From Bradysia coprophila (lineage: Eukaryota > Arthropoda > Insecta > Diptera > Sciaridae), in assembly GCF_014529535.1 (NCBI RefSeq), contig NC_050736.1:496001-560000 (forward strand): a stretch of DNA of 64,000 bases, written 5' to 3'. This document shows positions 47,141-57,750 of the stretch, one piece after another. The first letter of the stretch is position 1; the number at the start of each line of letters is the position of its first letter. A program made the translations under genes and the position numbers. The notes under the pieces are model-generated. The model searched no databases, was not told the DNA's origin, and saw only the letters and a program-made list of their open reading frames with translations.

Positions 47141-48292
47141 ATGGCAGATAAATGCCCTGGAATCTATTGTGGACGCTTGAAACTAGAGAATGATACTTGG
47201 AGCGACTGTGGTGCGTGTCCACGCGGCTACCAAGTCGATGAGAGTCGATGTATTCCGTGTACAGACACTCCGACTCAATACGATTGGTTGTATTTGGGAT
47301 TCATGGCTTTGATGCCTTTGATAGGCTCATGGTTCTTCATTGATATGGTGTCGAAGGAACAATCGTAATTTATTGATGGAAAATTGTTTATAATTGCTCG
47401 CTAACCGAATAATTTTACAGATTCACAAAAGGGCAATTGATTTTACACTTCAGTGCTCTAATGGAAGTGGTTGTTTCAGCGATTGTTACGTTGTTCATCT
47501 ATGAGCCAGTCTTTTCGTTTGTCATACACTCATGCCAGGTGAAGAAATTGTCAGACTGGTACACGTTGTTTCACAATCCTAGTCCGAATTACGGAGAAAA
47601 GTTGTATTGCACACAAGAAGCCGTTTTCCCATTGTAAGACTGAAAATCCCGTTGAGCAAAGACAAGCAATTTAATGTTACTTTTATCCAGGCAAACAATG
47701 GTGTTAGTGTTCTACCTGCTATGCATTGTTTCCATGATGATGATTCGACCATGTTTGAACAAAATATTTCTCAAAAAAGGAAAAACTGCTATTTACTGTT
47801 CACTTTACTTCATACCAGTACTGTCTTTACTCCATACCGTCGCTGGAGGTCTGATTTGTAAGTAACCACTGTCATTCTTTGGTTATCCAGTCAACACATC
47901 AACTCAACTCATTACTCTTTACAGATTATTCCTTTCCATATTTGAGTGTTATTATCTCAATGATATCAAACGCGGTTCATTTCTCTCTCAAATTGGATCA
48001 GAGTATGAAATCGTTGGTTTTATCGTCGGTAAAGGAAATGAAAAATACTGTCGTCATAGGTAAGTGTGATCCATTCAATGGATTCCATTGGTGGCTTTTG
48101 TGTTGACCGTTTCAATAGTATATGTTTGTCGTTTCAGTCGGACATTGGTTGCTTCTAGCCTATGGAATCATTTCATTGGATCAACATCTTGCCTTTCTAG
48201 CATTCGTGCCATTTCCAGCAATCTTTTATATCATCACCGTTAAGTTTACCGACCCTGGCGAATTTCACATTCGAGAAGAGCGTAGTAGTTAG
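47141..48292 (+). CDS. JAMP: JNK1/MAPK8-associated membrane protein homologue (JAMP)
   Basis: Multi-pass ER membrane protein that in mammals recruits proteasomes and ERAD factors and prolongs JNK signalling. Five exons: 47141-47364, 47421-47633, 47691-47857, 47925-48059 and 48138-48292; 297 residues (human 311). The N-terminal luminal part is Cys-rich (CPGIYCGRLKL, WSDCGACPRGYQ, CIPCTDTPTQYDWLY), which is diagnostic. Seven hydrophobic segments follow, with YCTQEAVFPLQTMVLVFYLL, RPCLNKIF and VKEMKNTVVIVGHWLLL matching the family. All introns are 56-80 bp and in phase. The upstream 850 bp shared with TXNDC17 is mostly small transposons. Confidence 0.94.
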
Positions 48293-49105
48293 AGTACATA
48301 CTAGAATGAATAGTGTAAAGTAATAATTTATGTTTAATATACGAGCCGTGACTTAGAGTTAGCTACAGTATTTTACTGCGTTATCACTAAATCAGTTATT
48401 ACCTTTGGGTTAAAGTACCATCGCCGAGTGCATTATGTAAAAATGTCTTGCTTCATCTCTTTTAGATTTGCTACAAGTCTCTTAAGTGTGTAAGGTGTAT
48501 GGCAAATGAGGAAATATAGAGCTACTGGAACAATCTCTATATATATCTCTCTCTCTCTCTCACTTGCTTAACAGCAACTAGGAAGGGATTTTTCCTTATA
48601 ATTTGGTTTATCTTCTGTAATGAGGGGAACTAAGACTCTCACTATTGATGAGATCTCTTCGACTTTTAGATGTTTCTACTTGAGGATTTTCCGAGTAATA
48701 TGAAAATGCAATACAGTTGCTAATTATTTACAATAAAATTGTTTGCAGATTTAATAATTACTTTCATAAGCCATGCAAAAAGGTTTTTCTTTTGCACGAG
48801 TCAGCATGAGATGAGTTCTGAAATCACATGAGGTAAAGAAAGTCGTTTGCTGAACATAAATATGCGACGTAATCGAGGTGTTTCAGCACTAGCGGGAATA
48901 TATTCTTTTCCATGATGCAAATGTGACGTCACACTTCATTTGAGACCGTCCAAATTCGTCACGTTTTTTATGACTCTCCCTCCTCCTACCCCAAAGTAGA
49001 CATGTATCAAAAAAGGTCTTCCGTCGTAAGTATATGCAAAAATATAATTCTTAGTCCGTTAGGCTGTTTTTAAGATATTTTTTGTATTTTGGTTCATTTT
49101 AACAT
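48293..49105. other. Intergenic, no gene seen; CT microsatellite
   Basis: The 3' side of JAMP. A short TA/CT run lies at about 48538-48562. No coding exon. Confidence 0.4.
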
Positions 49106-49465
49106 CACGACGTAGTAAGCATGACATAGAAAACCCAGGCAGGAGCGGCTGTCCTCACTACTGAAATAAATTGTTATTAAAAACCATCTACGACTTCCTA
49201 AAGTCTAAAGGCCAACACACATTAGCATCTAGTGTAATCGGAAATACGATATTTCTATTGTTTAAATCAGCTAAAATCGGTTAAAACCGGTTTTAACAAT
49301 AGAAATATCATATTCACAACTGACACTAGATGCTAGTGTGTGTTGGCCTGAAGTCTTTTATTATTATTAGATAGGGCGTCTCCTTAATTGCTTAAATTCT
49401 AAGTCTCACGAATTAGAAGGTCCGTCAAATCAGCCATTACTGCCGGTGTTTACTATGTCGTGCTG
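49106..49465. mobile_element. Diverged inverted-repeat element related to the CACGGCAGAG family, interrupted
   Basis: Left side CATGACATAGAAAACCCAGG continuing CAGGAGCGGCTG; right side near 49430-49465 is the inverse, CAGCCATTACTGCCGGTGTT then TACTATGTCGTGCTG. The CAGGCAGGAGCGG core is shared with the CACGGCAGAG family. The element at 49209-49349 sits inside it. Ends are approximate and no target duplication is clear. Confidence 0.45.
49209..49349. mobile_element. 141-bp MITE with AGGCCAACACACA ends, nested
   Basis: The left end AGGCCAACACACATTAGCAT and the right end (ATGCTAGTGTGTGTTGGCCT) are inverted copies with one mismatch over about 27 bp (continuing CTAGTGT). The centre contains a second palindrome around AAAACCGGTTTT. 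Target duplications are not clear. Confidence 0.7.
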
Positions 49466-49765
49466 ACCCATTACTTATTTTTAAAGCTCATAATCAAATG
49501 CAAGAACTATACGGTGTTTAAGTAGAGCGAGATGGAAAATCAACTCGGAGTGTGCTGTCATCGATAATACAAAAGAATCTGACAGCAGACCCCGAGATGG
49601 AACAATAGGTTGTCGGTTCGCCATCTCTCTCAAAGCACTCTATTTTAATGTTTTTAAAGTTAAGTTGCTGGCATTGTCATCAAATCATCCATTTCTTTGC
49701 TGATTTACTACTATCGATTTTGTCATGTGACTTATTCAAATCAGTCTTTTAAAGTGTCTTACAAA

Positions 49766-51379
49766 TTACACACTTTTGTTGAGTATCTCTTTCGTCATCA
49801 ATAACGGTCGGTCTTCCAGTTTATTTTCTTTGTCTAATTCTTCACAAATGATCACACGATCATCCGTCATTCGGCCATTAGAGTGCACTTTACCAGTAAC
49901 TCGTTTACACAAAAAGCGATGGATGGGAAGCCATAACACCATAATCACACCGATAGCTAACACAGTTAGTGAACCGACTTGACCAATACATGGAATACCA
50001 GTTGCCAAGCGGATTTTAGCCACTATTTCCGGAGATACAGTTACCCGTTGTTCGAACCAAAGAATCGGCATAAAGTGTTTTGGAACGTTTTTGTACATTC
50101 CAATAGTAGGACTTGGGGTAATGAGTAAATTGATTTGAAGTCTAGCAGCTACATCTAGAGCCATTCCTGTAGACTGTTAAATTCGGTCAATTTGATCATA
50201 GTTTTACAAAATTATGAAGAAATTACTCACTGGTTCCAAAGTAATATAAAATTGATGTTTCCCTTCGTCAGGATTCATTCCATCAATTTGTTTAATAAAG
50301 TAAGGATCGGCTCCATAAAAATGTGGATAAGACATGAAAACTGGGACACCGAAACGACACGAGCTAATATTCAAAACACCGGAACAGGATCCTTCGCCCG
50401 GAGCATAACATTTATTTTCCGGGTACAGTGATCCATTATCAACAGATCTTTTTCCACCAATAAACTTGTATCCCAACAAACCGCGCACGTCGACGTCTTT
50501 CTCGTAATCCAATGGAATACTGCGACACATATCCGGAGTAAAAATTGAAATTGTGCTGTAACGAGATTGCTTTGGTGCGAAAAATTCCCCAGCAGAGCCA
50601 TGAATCAGTCCACAATTGCCTTCGAACGCTCCACTAGTGTCTTTAAAATTCCAATTTTTCAACACACCAATTTGACTGATGTCGTCGACACCCGTGTGTG
50701 CATTGTACCATCCGGTTAAATCAGCCGAATTATTTCGCTGATAGAACCAACCAACACGGTCAAAAGGTATTTTTTCACCATCCAAAAAGGAAATCTTCCT
50801 AGCAAGACTCATCATTTTGTCCTCGTAGCCTTCGAATAACAGTTCACCGACGGATTTTGTAACGTGAATTTTTTGGTCATGCATCGACAGACCTAGCGAG
50901 ATACTTTTTGTCTTAAATATGTCGGCAAATTTACCTTTTTGTGCGGCTGACAGCGCCACAAGATTTACTGTAGTGACAATGTCATCCAAACTGCCATTCG
51001 AACCGGCCGCGTCGAAATGAAACATACTTAAGCGACGATAAGTCACTGTTGAATTCTCCGGATTAAATTTTATATCCACTTTATCCGGTTTTTCGGTGAA
51101 TCTGTATGGACCTAATTGCATGAAATGCGGTTGAGTCGAATGATTTTTGTAATCCTCGTGATTTGTCCAATTGAACATATAAATATCCAGACTTAAGTTA
51201 ATCGGCGGCTGCTTCCAAGCTTCAAAGCTGAGAGATGTTGGTGTAAGTTGCATTTCTGTTGCCATTATATCGTCAAAGATACTGGGCCAAATTATTGTAA
51301 ACACTATACCGAATACTATTAGTACTAAGCCACAGACATTAAATGCGATCCTCAACGTGATTTCTTTAACGACTTTCAT
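49766..51379 (-). CDS. Scavenger receptor class B (CD36 family)
   Basis: Two-pass membrane receptor or lipid transporter with a large extracellular domain. Two exons (minus): 50231-51379 and 49766-50173; 518 residues, the usual length. TM1 at about residues 10-33 (NVCGLVLIVFGIVFTIIWPS), then the CD36 ectodomain with IYMFNWTNHEDY, FMQLGPYRFTEKP, TVTYRRLSMFHF, NCGLIHGSAGEFFAP, a Cys-rich stretch (CYAPGEGSCSGVLNISSC), MSYPHFYGADPYFI and MALDVAARLQINLLI; TM2 near residues 445-468 and a 50-residue charged cytoplasmic tail. Several N-glycosylation sequons are present. Relatives in flies are emp and croquemort; I cannot choose. The ATG at 51379 gives the short cytoplasmic N terminus (MKVVKEITLR) expected. 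Confidence 0.92.
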
Positions 51380-54110
51380 ATCGGAAACTTGTCTTAACAG
51401 CACTACAAACAAATAACGAATGATATAGCAGATAATATTAAAAAATGAGTCTTCAAAAACTCGCACACTATTTAACTGTCTACCGTAGCAAATGTTTGAA
51501 AAACTCAAGAACAAGGTTACACACTTCTGTAGTACTAGAACAAGTTAAGAAAATCTAACTTGTCGTTATGACGCGACGTAGGGAGTCATACATAAAGTAC
51601 GCGCTCGCTTAGGTGGGGGTGGAAATTTACAAGGTTCTGAAAGAACCTTGGAAATATGCACCTTTGAACTGCGATGAGAGTAGTTACACGATGGTTCTGA
51701 ATTAAAGGACCTGTCTAAATGAGCGTAATTCTATTAATTTTCTTTCGCTATTTAACAAATGCTTCAATCCTCTCTCATCATAACAGATATGGAAAAAATA
51801 GTACGGAAGGGAGGAGGGAGTAAAGAAATGGTATAGAGAATAATGTTCATACGTATGCACTTTATGGACGGTACCTAACTAGTTACACCTTTTCATTCTT
51901 GAAAAACTAAGACGATTTGTTCTATTGATCTATTGATTAGATGACTTTGCAATATAATAACATGGTTTAAGTTCATTAAAACATTGTTGCTGAAATATAA
52001 CTAGTAAAACTGATAGATGATTAGAAACTATGTGACTTTAGATGACTGTACATGTACACTTTAAATATTTGTAATTTAGACTGTGGACTCTGGCAAAAAC
52101 CCTTTTTTTATGCATTGATTTTAATTTGTTCTATTGTTTGAATATTTTTTTTACTTCAATTAAACCCTCTCTCTCTCACTCTCTCTCTCTCTCTCTATCA
52201 AGAATTCTAGAAATAATTAGTTGGATTAACCAAGAACTATTTAAACATTAAGATAATTGTTTTAGTTATACAGGTTTTGTGTTTCGAATTTAAGTATAAA
52301 CAATGAGTAAGCACTAAATTCTGTAAAGAAAAAACAAAACGAAAACTGCTGTAAGCATTTTGTCATTTTTTTAGCTTAATGAATTAGATTTTTAATACTG
52401 AGAAATGTTACCGTGTCGCTCGAACGAAATATATGTAGGAAAATATCTTAAGCATCTACGGAGAGTACAATCGCCCAAAACCAGTTACAGTGGAGGTGTG
52501 ACGCAAGTCCTGTTATCCACTTACAAAAGAACTGATAGATCATTTTCATTATACGGTACTTGTCAACGTAACCCCACTTAATTTTTCGTCAAGGTTAAGG
52601 ACTAACCTCAATCAATTGACGTTAATTGCGTTCAATTTACTGATTTTTATATGAAAATCGTTCGTTCAATTCATTCGATATTTTCCGACATGTCTGATAG
52701 TTGGGATCGTGTCTGACGTTTACAAGGTCATGAAAATGGTCTATATCGGTGTAGGCGACGCTTACAGATTCGACACACACAAAAATATGCGTCACAAATG
52801 GCAGCTGATGAGGAAAGTACGCGAAAGTTTTATCAACAAAAATCTTACCAGAAAAATTTCGAGAAGAAAATTATAACACAAAAAAATTTGCCAAAAAGTG
52901 GCAAATCATTCGGTTTTCTTCCGTTTGAATTCCTTTCTTTAAAGCAATATATATCACAATTCTAAAAATTTTCCTTCCTCCACAAATTTTAGCCAAATCC
53001 ACCGGTAAATTCAAAAGTTTCGTTGTAACAAAGTAACAAAGTAACAAAGGTTGGTAAAATTCATCTATTTCAAAATGTATTCAATTTCTTCATACCTGAA
53101 AATTTCCAAGTTTTGAAATTTAATATCTCGGCCAAATCTTAACCGTATGAGGAGCAAAGGCGGAAAAGTCAAAAAAGTTGTGTATATATGTTCCTGTCCT
53201 GCGGATTTTTTTTTTGTCAAATTTTTCAGTGTGAACGGACTTGCGTCACGACTTTTCACTAACGTAGGGCCATGATATGACATTAAAATTAATTTGTAAT
53301 GTTAATGTGATTTGCTCAGATGACATAGCTTACAATGATTCATTAGGAAGTGAGACGAAACAACGCATTATAAACCATTAAAGTTTTGAAGAATTTGATA
53401 ATAGACAGTTTAATTTACCAGTATAAATATGACAAAGATTTATCTATACAGTACATTTTCATACATATACCCCAAAGCACTGACAGTGCGTTGATATACC
53501 CACAATGTCTGGTAGGGAAATTTGGATGTAAATTATTCAAAATAATTAACGATCAATTTTGGGGACTCTTCCGCCATCGAAAAATTTGATTGAAATATTT
53601 TATCTCTAAAATTGAAAAAACTCAAATTTTTACAGGTCAGAATGACGGCTTAGCCTGAACATTTTTTCTTGGCATACATTTTGAATATAAATATTAATGA
53701 GGTCGATCAATTTAATCTCATTAATTCTTTATATTCAAACTTGACCAGATCAAGAATTCAAGTTTAAAATAAGCTCTAGTGAAGTCTTAGATTAGTGGCT
53801 TTACACGGGATCAGTGATAGACTATCCGGTTTCCCGTAACTGAAAACGAAGCAGCCAAGGCTCCTTCGGCCAGGTTTGTTGGATGTAGGACGGTAGAATT
53901 CGTTGCTTGTGAAGTGTCTTTTGCATGACGCACCACAGAAGGCATCGTTTCCGTGGAGGACTGATGCTTTCTTACCTAAATACAAAATCTTTTTCAATCT
54001 ACTTTCCCAAAAGTCGACGAATCCAAGTCAGCATAATAAATTCAAATCCTACACTGGACAACAAATCAAATTTATTTGTAAATTTCATTCAATTTCGGCT
54101 GACATCTCCA
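51380..54110. other. Intergenic, no clear gene; CT microsatellite
   Basis: AT-rich sequence with a CT run at about 52163-52197. A minus-strand frame at 53776-53997 is richer in GC and Cys (GNDAFCGASCKRHFTSNEFY) but matches nothing I know. It lies just downstream of TAF5L on the same strand. A short CAAGGTTCTGAAAGAACCTTG hairpin-like motif at 51630 resembles AGTTCTGAAAGAACCTTG near 4098. Confidence 0.35.
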
Positions 54111-56806
54111 TCACGAGTGTCCAATACACGAAACACTTCCATCCGAATTAAAAAAAACTTTAACAGATCGCTTGCAACCGGATACGTAGGAGTACAATAA
54201 TTTGTTATTGCTCGACGATGCTGTTGACGATGATGAGGATGACGACGGATTGATAGATGAGCTGCTAGAAGGAAATGGTTTCAATCGAACAATTTTCATG
54301 ATTTTTTTTTATCGTGAGTTTCACTTACGAGACAGTCTTATTATTCACATTGAACACTCGAACGGTACCGTCCGAACACGTTGACGCCAATCTATTTCCG
54401 AATTGGCTCCAAACAATGTCGCACACAGGTGTCGTATGTTCCTTTAGTTCGCATAGTTGAGATCCGGCAGCCAAATCAAATATCCGAATTTTCGATTCTT
54501 CACCTGGTTAACACGCAAGAAATGTATGCGGGACGGGTCAACAATCAAAATGAACAAAGAGATAGTTACCGGCAGCGGCTAACAGTTTACCATCTGGACT
54601 GAAACTGACACAGTGCACGGGTAGATGGCAATCAGTAAATACGCGAAACAGTTTGCCACTAGTCACACACCATAATCGCACCGTCAAATCGGTTGATCCG
54701 GTGGCCAAGTAATTTCCATTCGGATGAAAAGCGACTGCCTGTGTCACATTGCAAATGAGTTTCACGAAAATGTTGTTTGGTATGAACGAAACACTTACAT
54801 CAACATCTTGTGTGTGTCCAATGTACGTCTGCAGTGGATATTCACGATCAGTGGACCATAATCTCGCCGTAAGATCTTTCGACCCAGTCGCCAAATACAT
54901 ACCGACTGAACTTTCAGCAACACACCAAATTGGATAGTTATGGCCCCTGTAATGTAAAGTTATGTAATGCCGAAGTTCTCATTGATCTCGGCACCAGAAT
55001 ACCTGTACACGGCTCCGCAACTGTAATCTGTTGCTTTCCACGCTCGCATTGTATTGTCTTTGGAAGCACTGAAGAGAAGAGGATGCTCCTTTGAGAAAAC
55101 CAAATCCGTAACTCCTTTGTTGTGACCCCGAAGAGCAACGCATCCAGATTCGGTGCTACAGAGAGTCGGTATGATTAATTAATTCTGTACTGCTGTCGCT
55201 GTTGCGTTAAACTTACAAAATATTTTCTGTAGATCGTTGTTCAGCCAATTTTCGCCTTTGTTCTGTTTTGGAAGTGCCTGGCTTACAATATTTATATTTA
55301 GTATCCGTGTCATCATCGTCGTCATCGGATGATATCTCGGAACTATTCTCCAGACTCCATTGGCAACATCGTTTTGTGATGGACATATACGGTTTACGTC
55401 CTCCGATTGTACTTCGATTTAGTTGAAACAATTGGATGGTGGAATCTTCAAAGCCGCCAGCTAGATGGCATTGTGCAGGATCGATTGTTGCCGACGCTAG
55501 CCTAATAGAAAAATTAACCCATGGAGTGATGCAATTTTACCGTCATTCATTACCTTCATTACTAACCTGCTTGTTCCATTCTCCACTTTAAATACTCGTA
55601 CCGGCTGTTCGTGCGTTTTCATTTCTAATACTGTACGTCGCAGATGCTTTAACTTATGAGTTATTCGCTTCTTTGCCATCAAGTCCGCTTCTAAAACCTT
55701 TTTCACTTTCTCGCTTTCGTCTTCATTTTCTGTTTTCACTAAACGTTCAGACACTTCCTTTATTTTGATCGACATTACTGACTGACAACCACCGTCCGAT
55801 TCGTTTTCACAGCTTTCATCTTCAGTTCCGTTCTCCGGTCGTTCACCTACCATACAAATATCATCGTCGTCGGAATCTCGTGCATCGGTGACATCGAACC
55901 AAAACCATGTCTGTAACACATGCAGTAGCAACACATGACCATTTTTGACCAGAAAATGTTTTAATGCGAAAAGTGATTGCAACGACAGTTCGATTTCGTA
56001 TTTAGAGTATCGGAAATTTCGCGTCAATTCCATATGATCCAGGTCTTCGATGCGCAGACATTGTGACATCAGTTGAACCAGTTCCTTAAAGTATTGCTGA
56101 GTGGAATTCTCGTTATCCGTTTCGTTAAAAAATGTTATTTGAGTTAATGAACTTCCGTTGATTTTGTTCGGCAGCGGATTCGCAATACTCTCCACTGGTC
56201 CAATGACACCGTCGGCAAACTTTTTCAGAAATTCCAATGCAACTGAAGAGTCTTTTCCCTTCAGTAGTTCAATGTACAAATGGCAAAGAAGTGGACGTAA
56301 AATAACTTCTAATTCGTTCTTGTATGGTAAGGGTTGCGATTGCACAAACTGCTGGAATCTGTCAATGGTAAGCAATAGAATTTAGTTGTTCTGTAAAGTA
56401 TTTATAACCAAAGGTGTGCGCCTACTTTGCAAATTGTTCAACGACATTAGAGTCCTTGTTGAGACATAGCACATTCGAATAAAGAAATGAGTTTACTTTC
56501 GACACATCGTCATCCAACATAGAACCAAATTCCATTTGCTTGTTGCTTTGTAGTAATGCCAGATCGGATTTGCGAAACTTTTCGGAATTCTTCAGGATCA
56601 GCACAAAAACAAAATCGTTTTGGCAAAAAAATTAGTTTTACACAGCACTGACGTCGGCCGGAGCGGTCTTTCGGATGTATGAAACTTACCGAATAGTTTC
56701 GTTGTTTCAGATATGACCCCAATGCTGATCTGATTATTTCATTTTTTGATTTCCTTCCATTATTCGCACTATTGTTTATGTTTCGATGTTTAGCTGTATC
56801 AGCCAT
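54111..56806 (-). CDS. wda: TAF5-like SAGA subunit (TAF5L / will decrease acetylation)
   Basis: WD40 scaffold of the SAGA histone acetyltransferase. Nine exons (minus): 56690-56806, 56426-56589, 55567-56358, 55217-55501, 55003-55155, 54799-54946, 54570-54738, 54329-54503 and 54111-54264; 718 residues. The N terminus has a LisH-like IIRSALGSYLKQRNYS, then the TAF5 N-terminal helical domain (FQQFVQSQPLPYKNELEVIL; LLCHLYIELLKGK). A charged linker follows, then WD repeats: GCVALRGHNKGVTDLVFS, RGHNYPIWCV, LWSTDREYPLQTYIGHTQDV, DLTVRLW and DGTVRVFNV. The YPL-Y-GH-DVD pattern and the absence of TFIID-type linker features favour TAF5L over TAF5. A Ser-only run (about 14 residues) precedes the last strand. 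All junctions are in phase. Confidence 0.9.
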
Positions 56807-57038
56807 TTTTCAATACATTTATTTTTAAACATGTGTGGAGTGACAGTCCGGTTGGCGCGGTGTTGTCAGTTTGTCAGTTTCATATGAGTTGGGTAGGACT
56901 AGAGGGACTAGATTAAAATGGAATCGATTATGCATTTGTTAGCGACAAAGACGACAAAAATAAGAAAATATTTTTGTTGTAACAAATGAAGTAGAAGATT
57001 TTAAATAAACGAAAACCGTCAAACTCAAAGACACAATA
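56807..57038. promoter_or_regulatory. Upstream region of TAF5L
   Basis: About 230 bp between the TAF5L start codon and the foldback element. The element therefore sits close to the promoter. No motif stands out. Confidence 0.35.
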
Positions 57039-57750
57039 GAGAACGTTAGCTAAACGGCCGCTAACGCTAATTTCCAACGCTAAATCCCCCGCTAACGCTA
57101 AAATCAACGGTAATGCCCTGTCAATAAATGGCACCATTGTGAATGCATACACATGGACGACGCAATTTTCGATTTATTTTTCATTTATTATTTTAAAAGG
57201 TCATCCGGATCAATATTTTATTACTGCAATCCGTAGATCTAATTTGTAGGAAGGCAGCGACACTGTGCTGGAAAAAATCTATAAACCTTACAATGTGCTG
57301 TTCGACGACAAACATCCTCAACTACACAACAAACACGTGGTTAACCTGTAATTGAAACACATGAAATTAATTTTGTGATTATTACTTCCACAATGTGATC
57401 GGATCAATATTTTATCAATGCAATTAGTAGATCTGACTTGTAGGAAGCCAGCGGTATTAAGCTGGGAAAGTTTTATTCACTTTTGATTGCAATAAAAAGG
57501 TTTAATAAAAAACGTTTCCAGCTTAATACCGCTGGCTTCCTACAATTCAGATCTACGGATTGCAGTAATAAAATATTGATCCGGATGACCTTTTAAAATA
57601 ATAAATGAAAAATAAATCGAAAATTTCGTCGTCCATGTGTATGCATTCACAATGGTGCCATTTATTGACAGGGCATTACCGTTGATTTTAGCGTTAGCGG
57701 GGGATTTAGTGTTGGAAATTAGCGTTAGCGGCCATTTAGCTAACGTTCTC
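57039..57750. mobile_element. 712-bp foldback element with about 220-bp inverted arms
   Basis: It starts GAGAACGTTAGCTAAACGGC and ends with its inverse, between TA dinucleotides (57037-57038 and 57751-57752). The arms, about 57039-57265 and 57510-57750, differ at only a few bases. The outer 70 bp carry several GCTAACGCTAA-like repeats. Between the arms lies a partial second copy of the arm's inner part (57418-57475), so a smaller palindrome (57425-57565, around CCAGCGGTATTAAGCTGG) is nested in the larger one. No coding capacity. TA flanks suggest a Tc1/mariner-type or similar source. Confidence 0.8.

Noticed and set aside
49766-51514. Extending the CD36-family protein upstream to 51514
   Set aside because: The extra residues lack family likeness, and the ATG at 51379 gives the usual short cytoplasmic N terminus before TM1.
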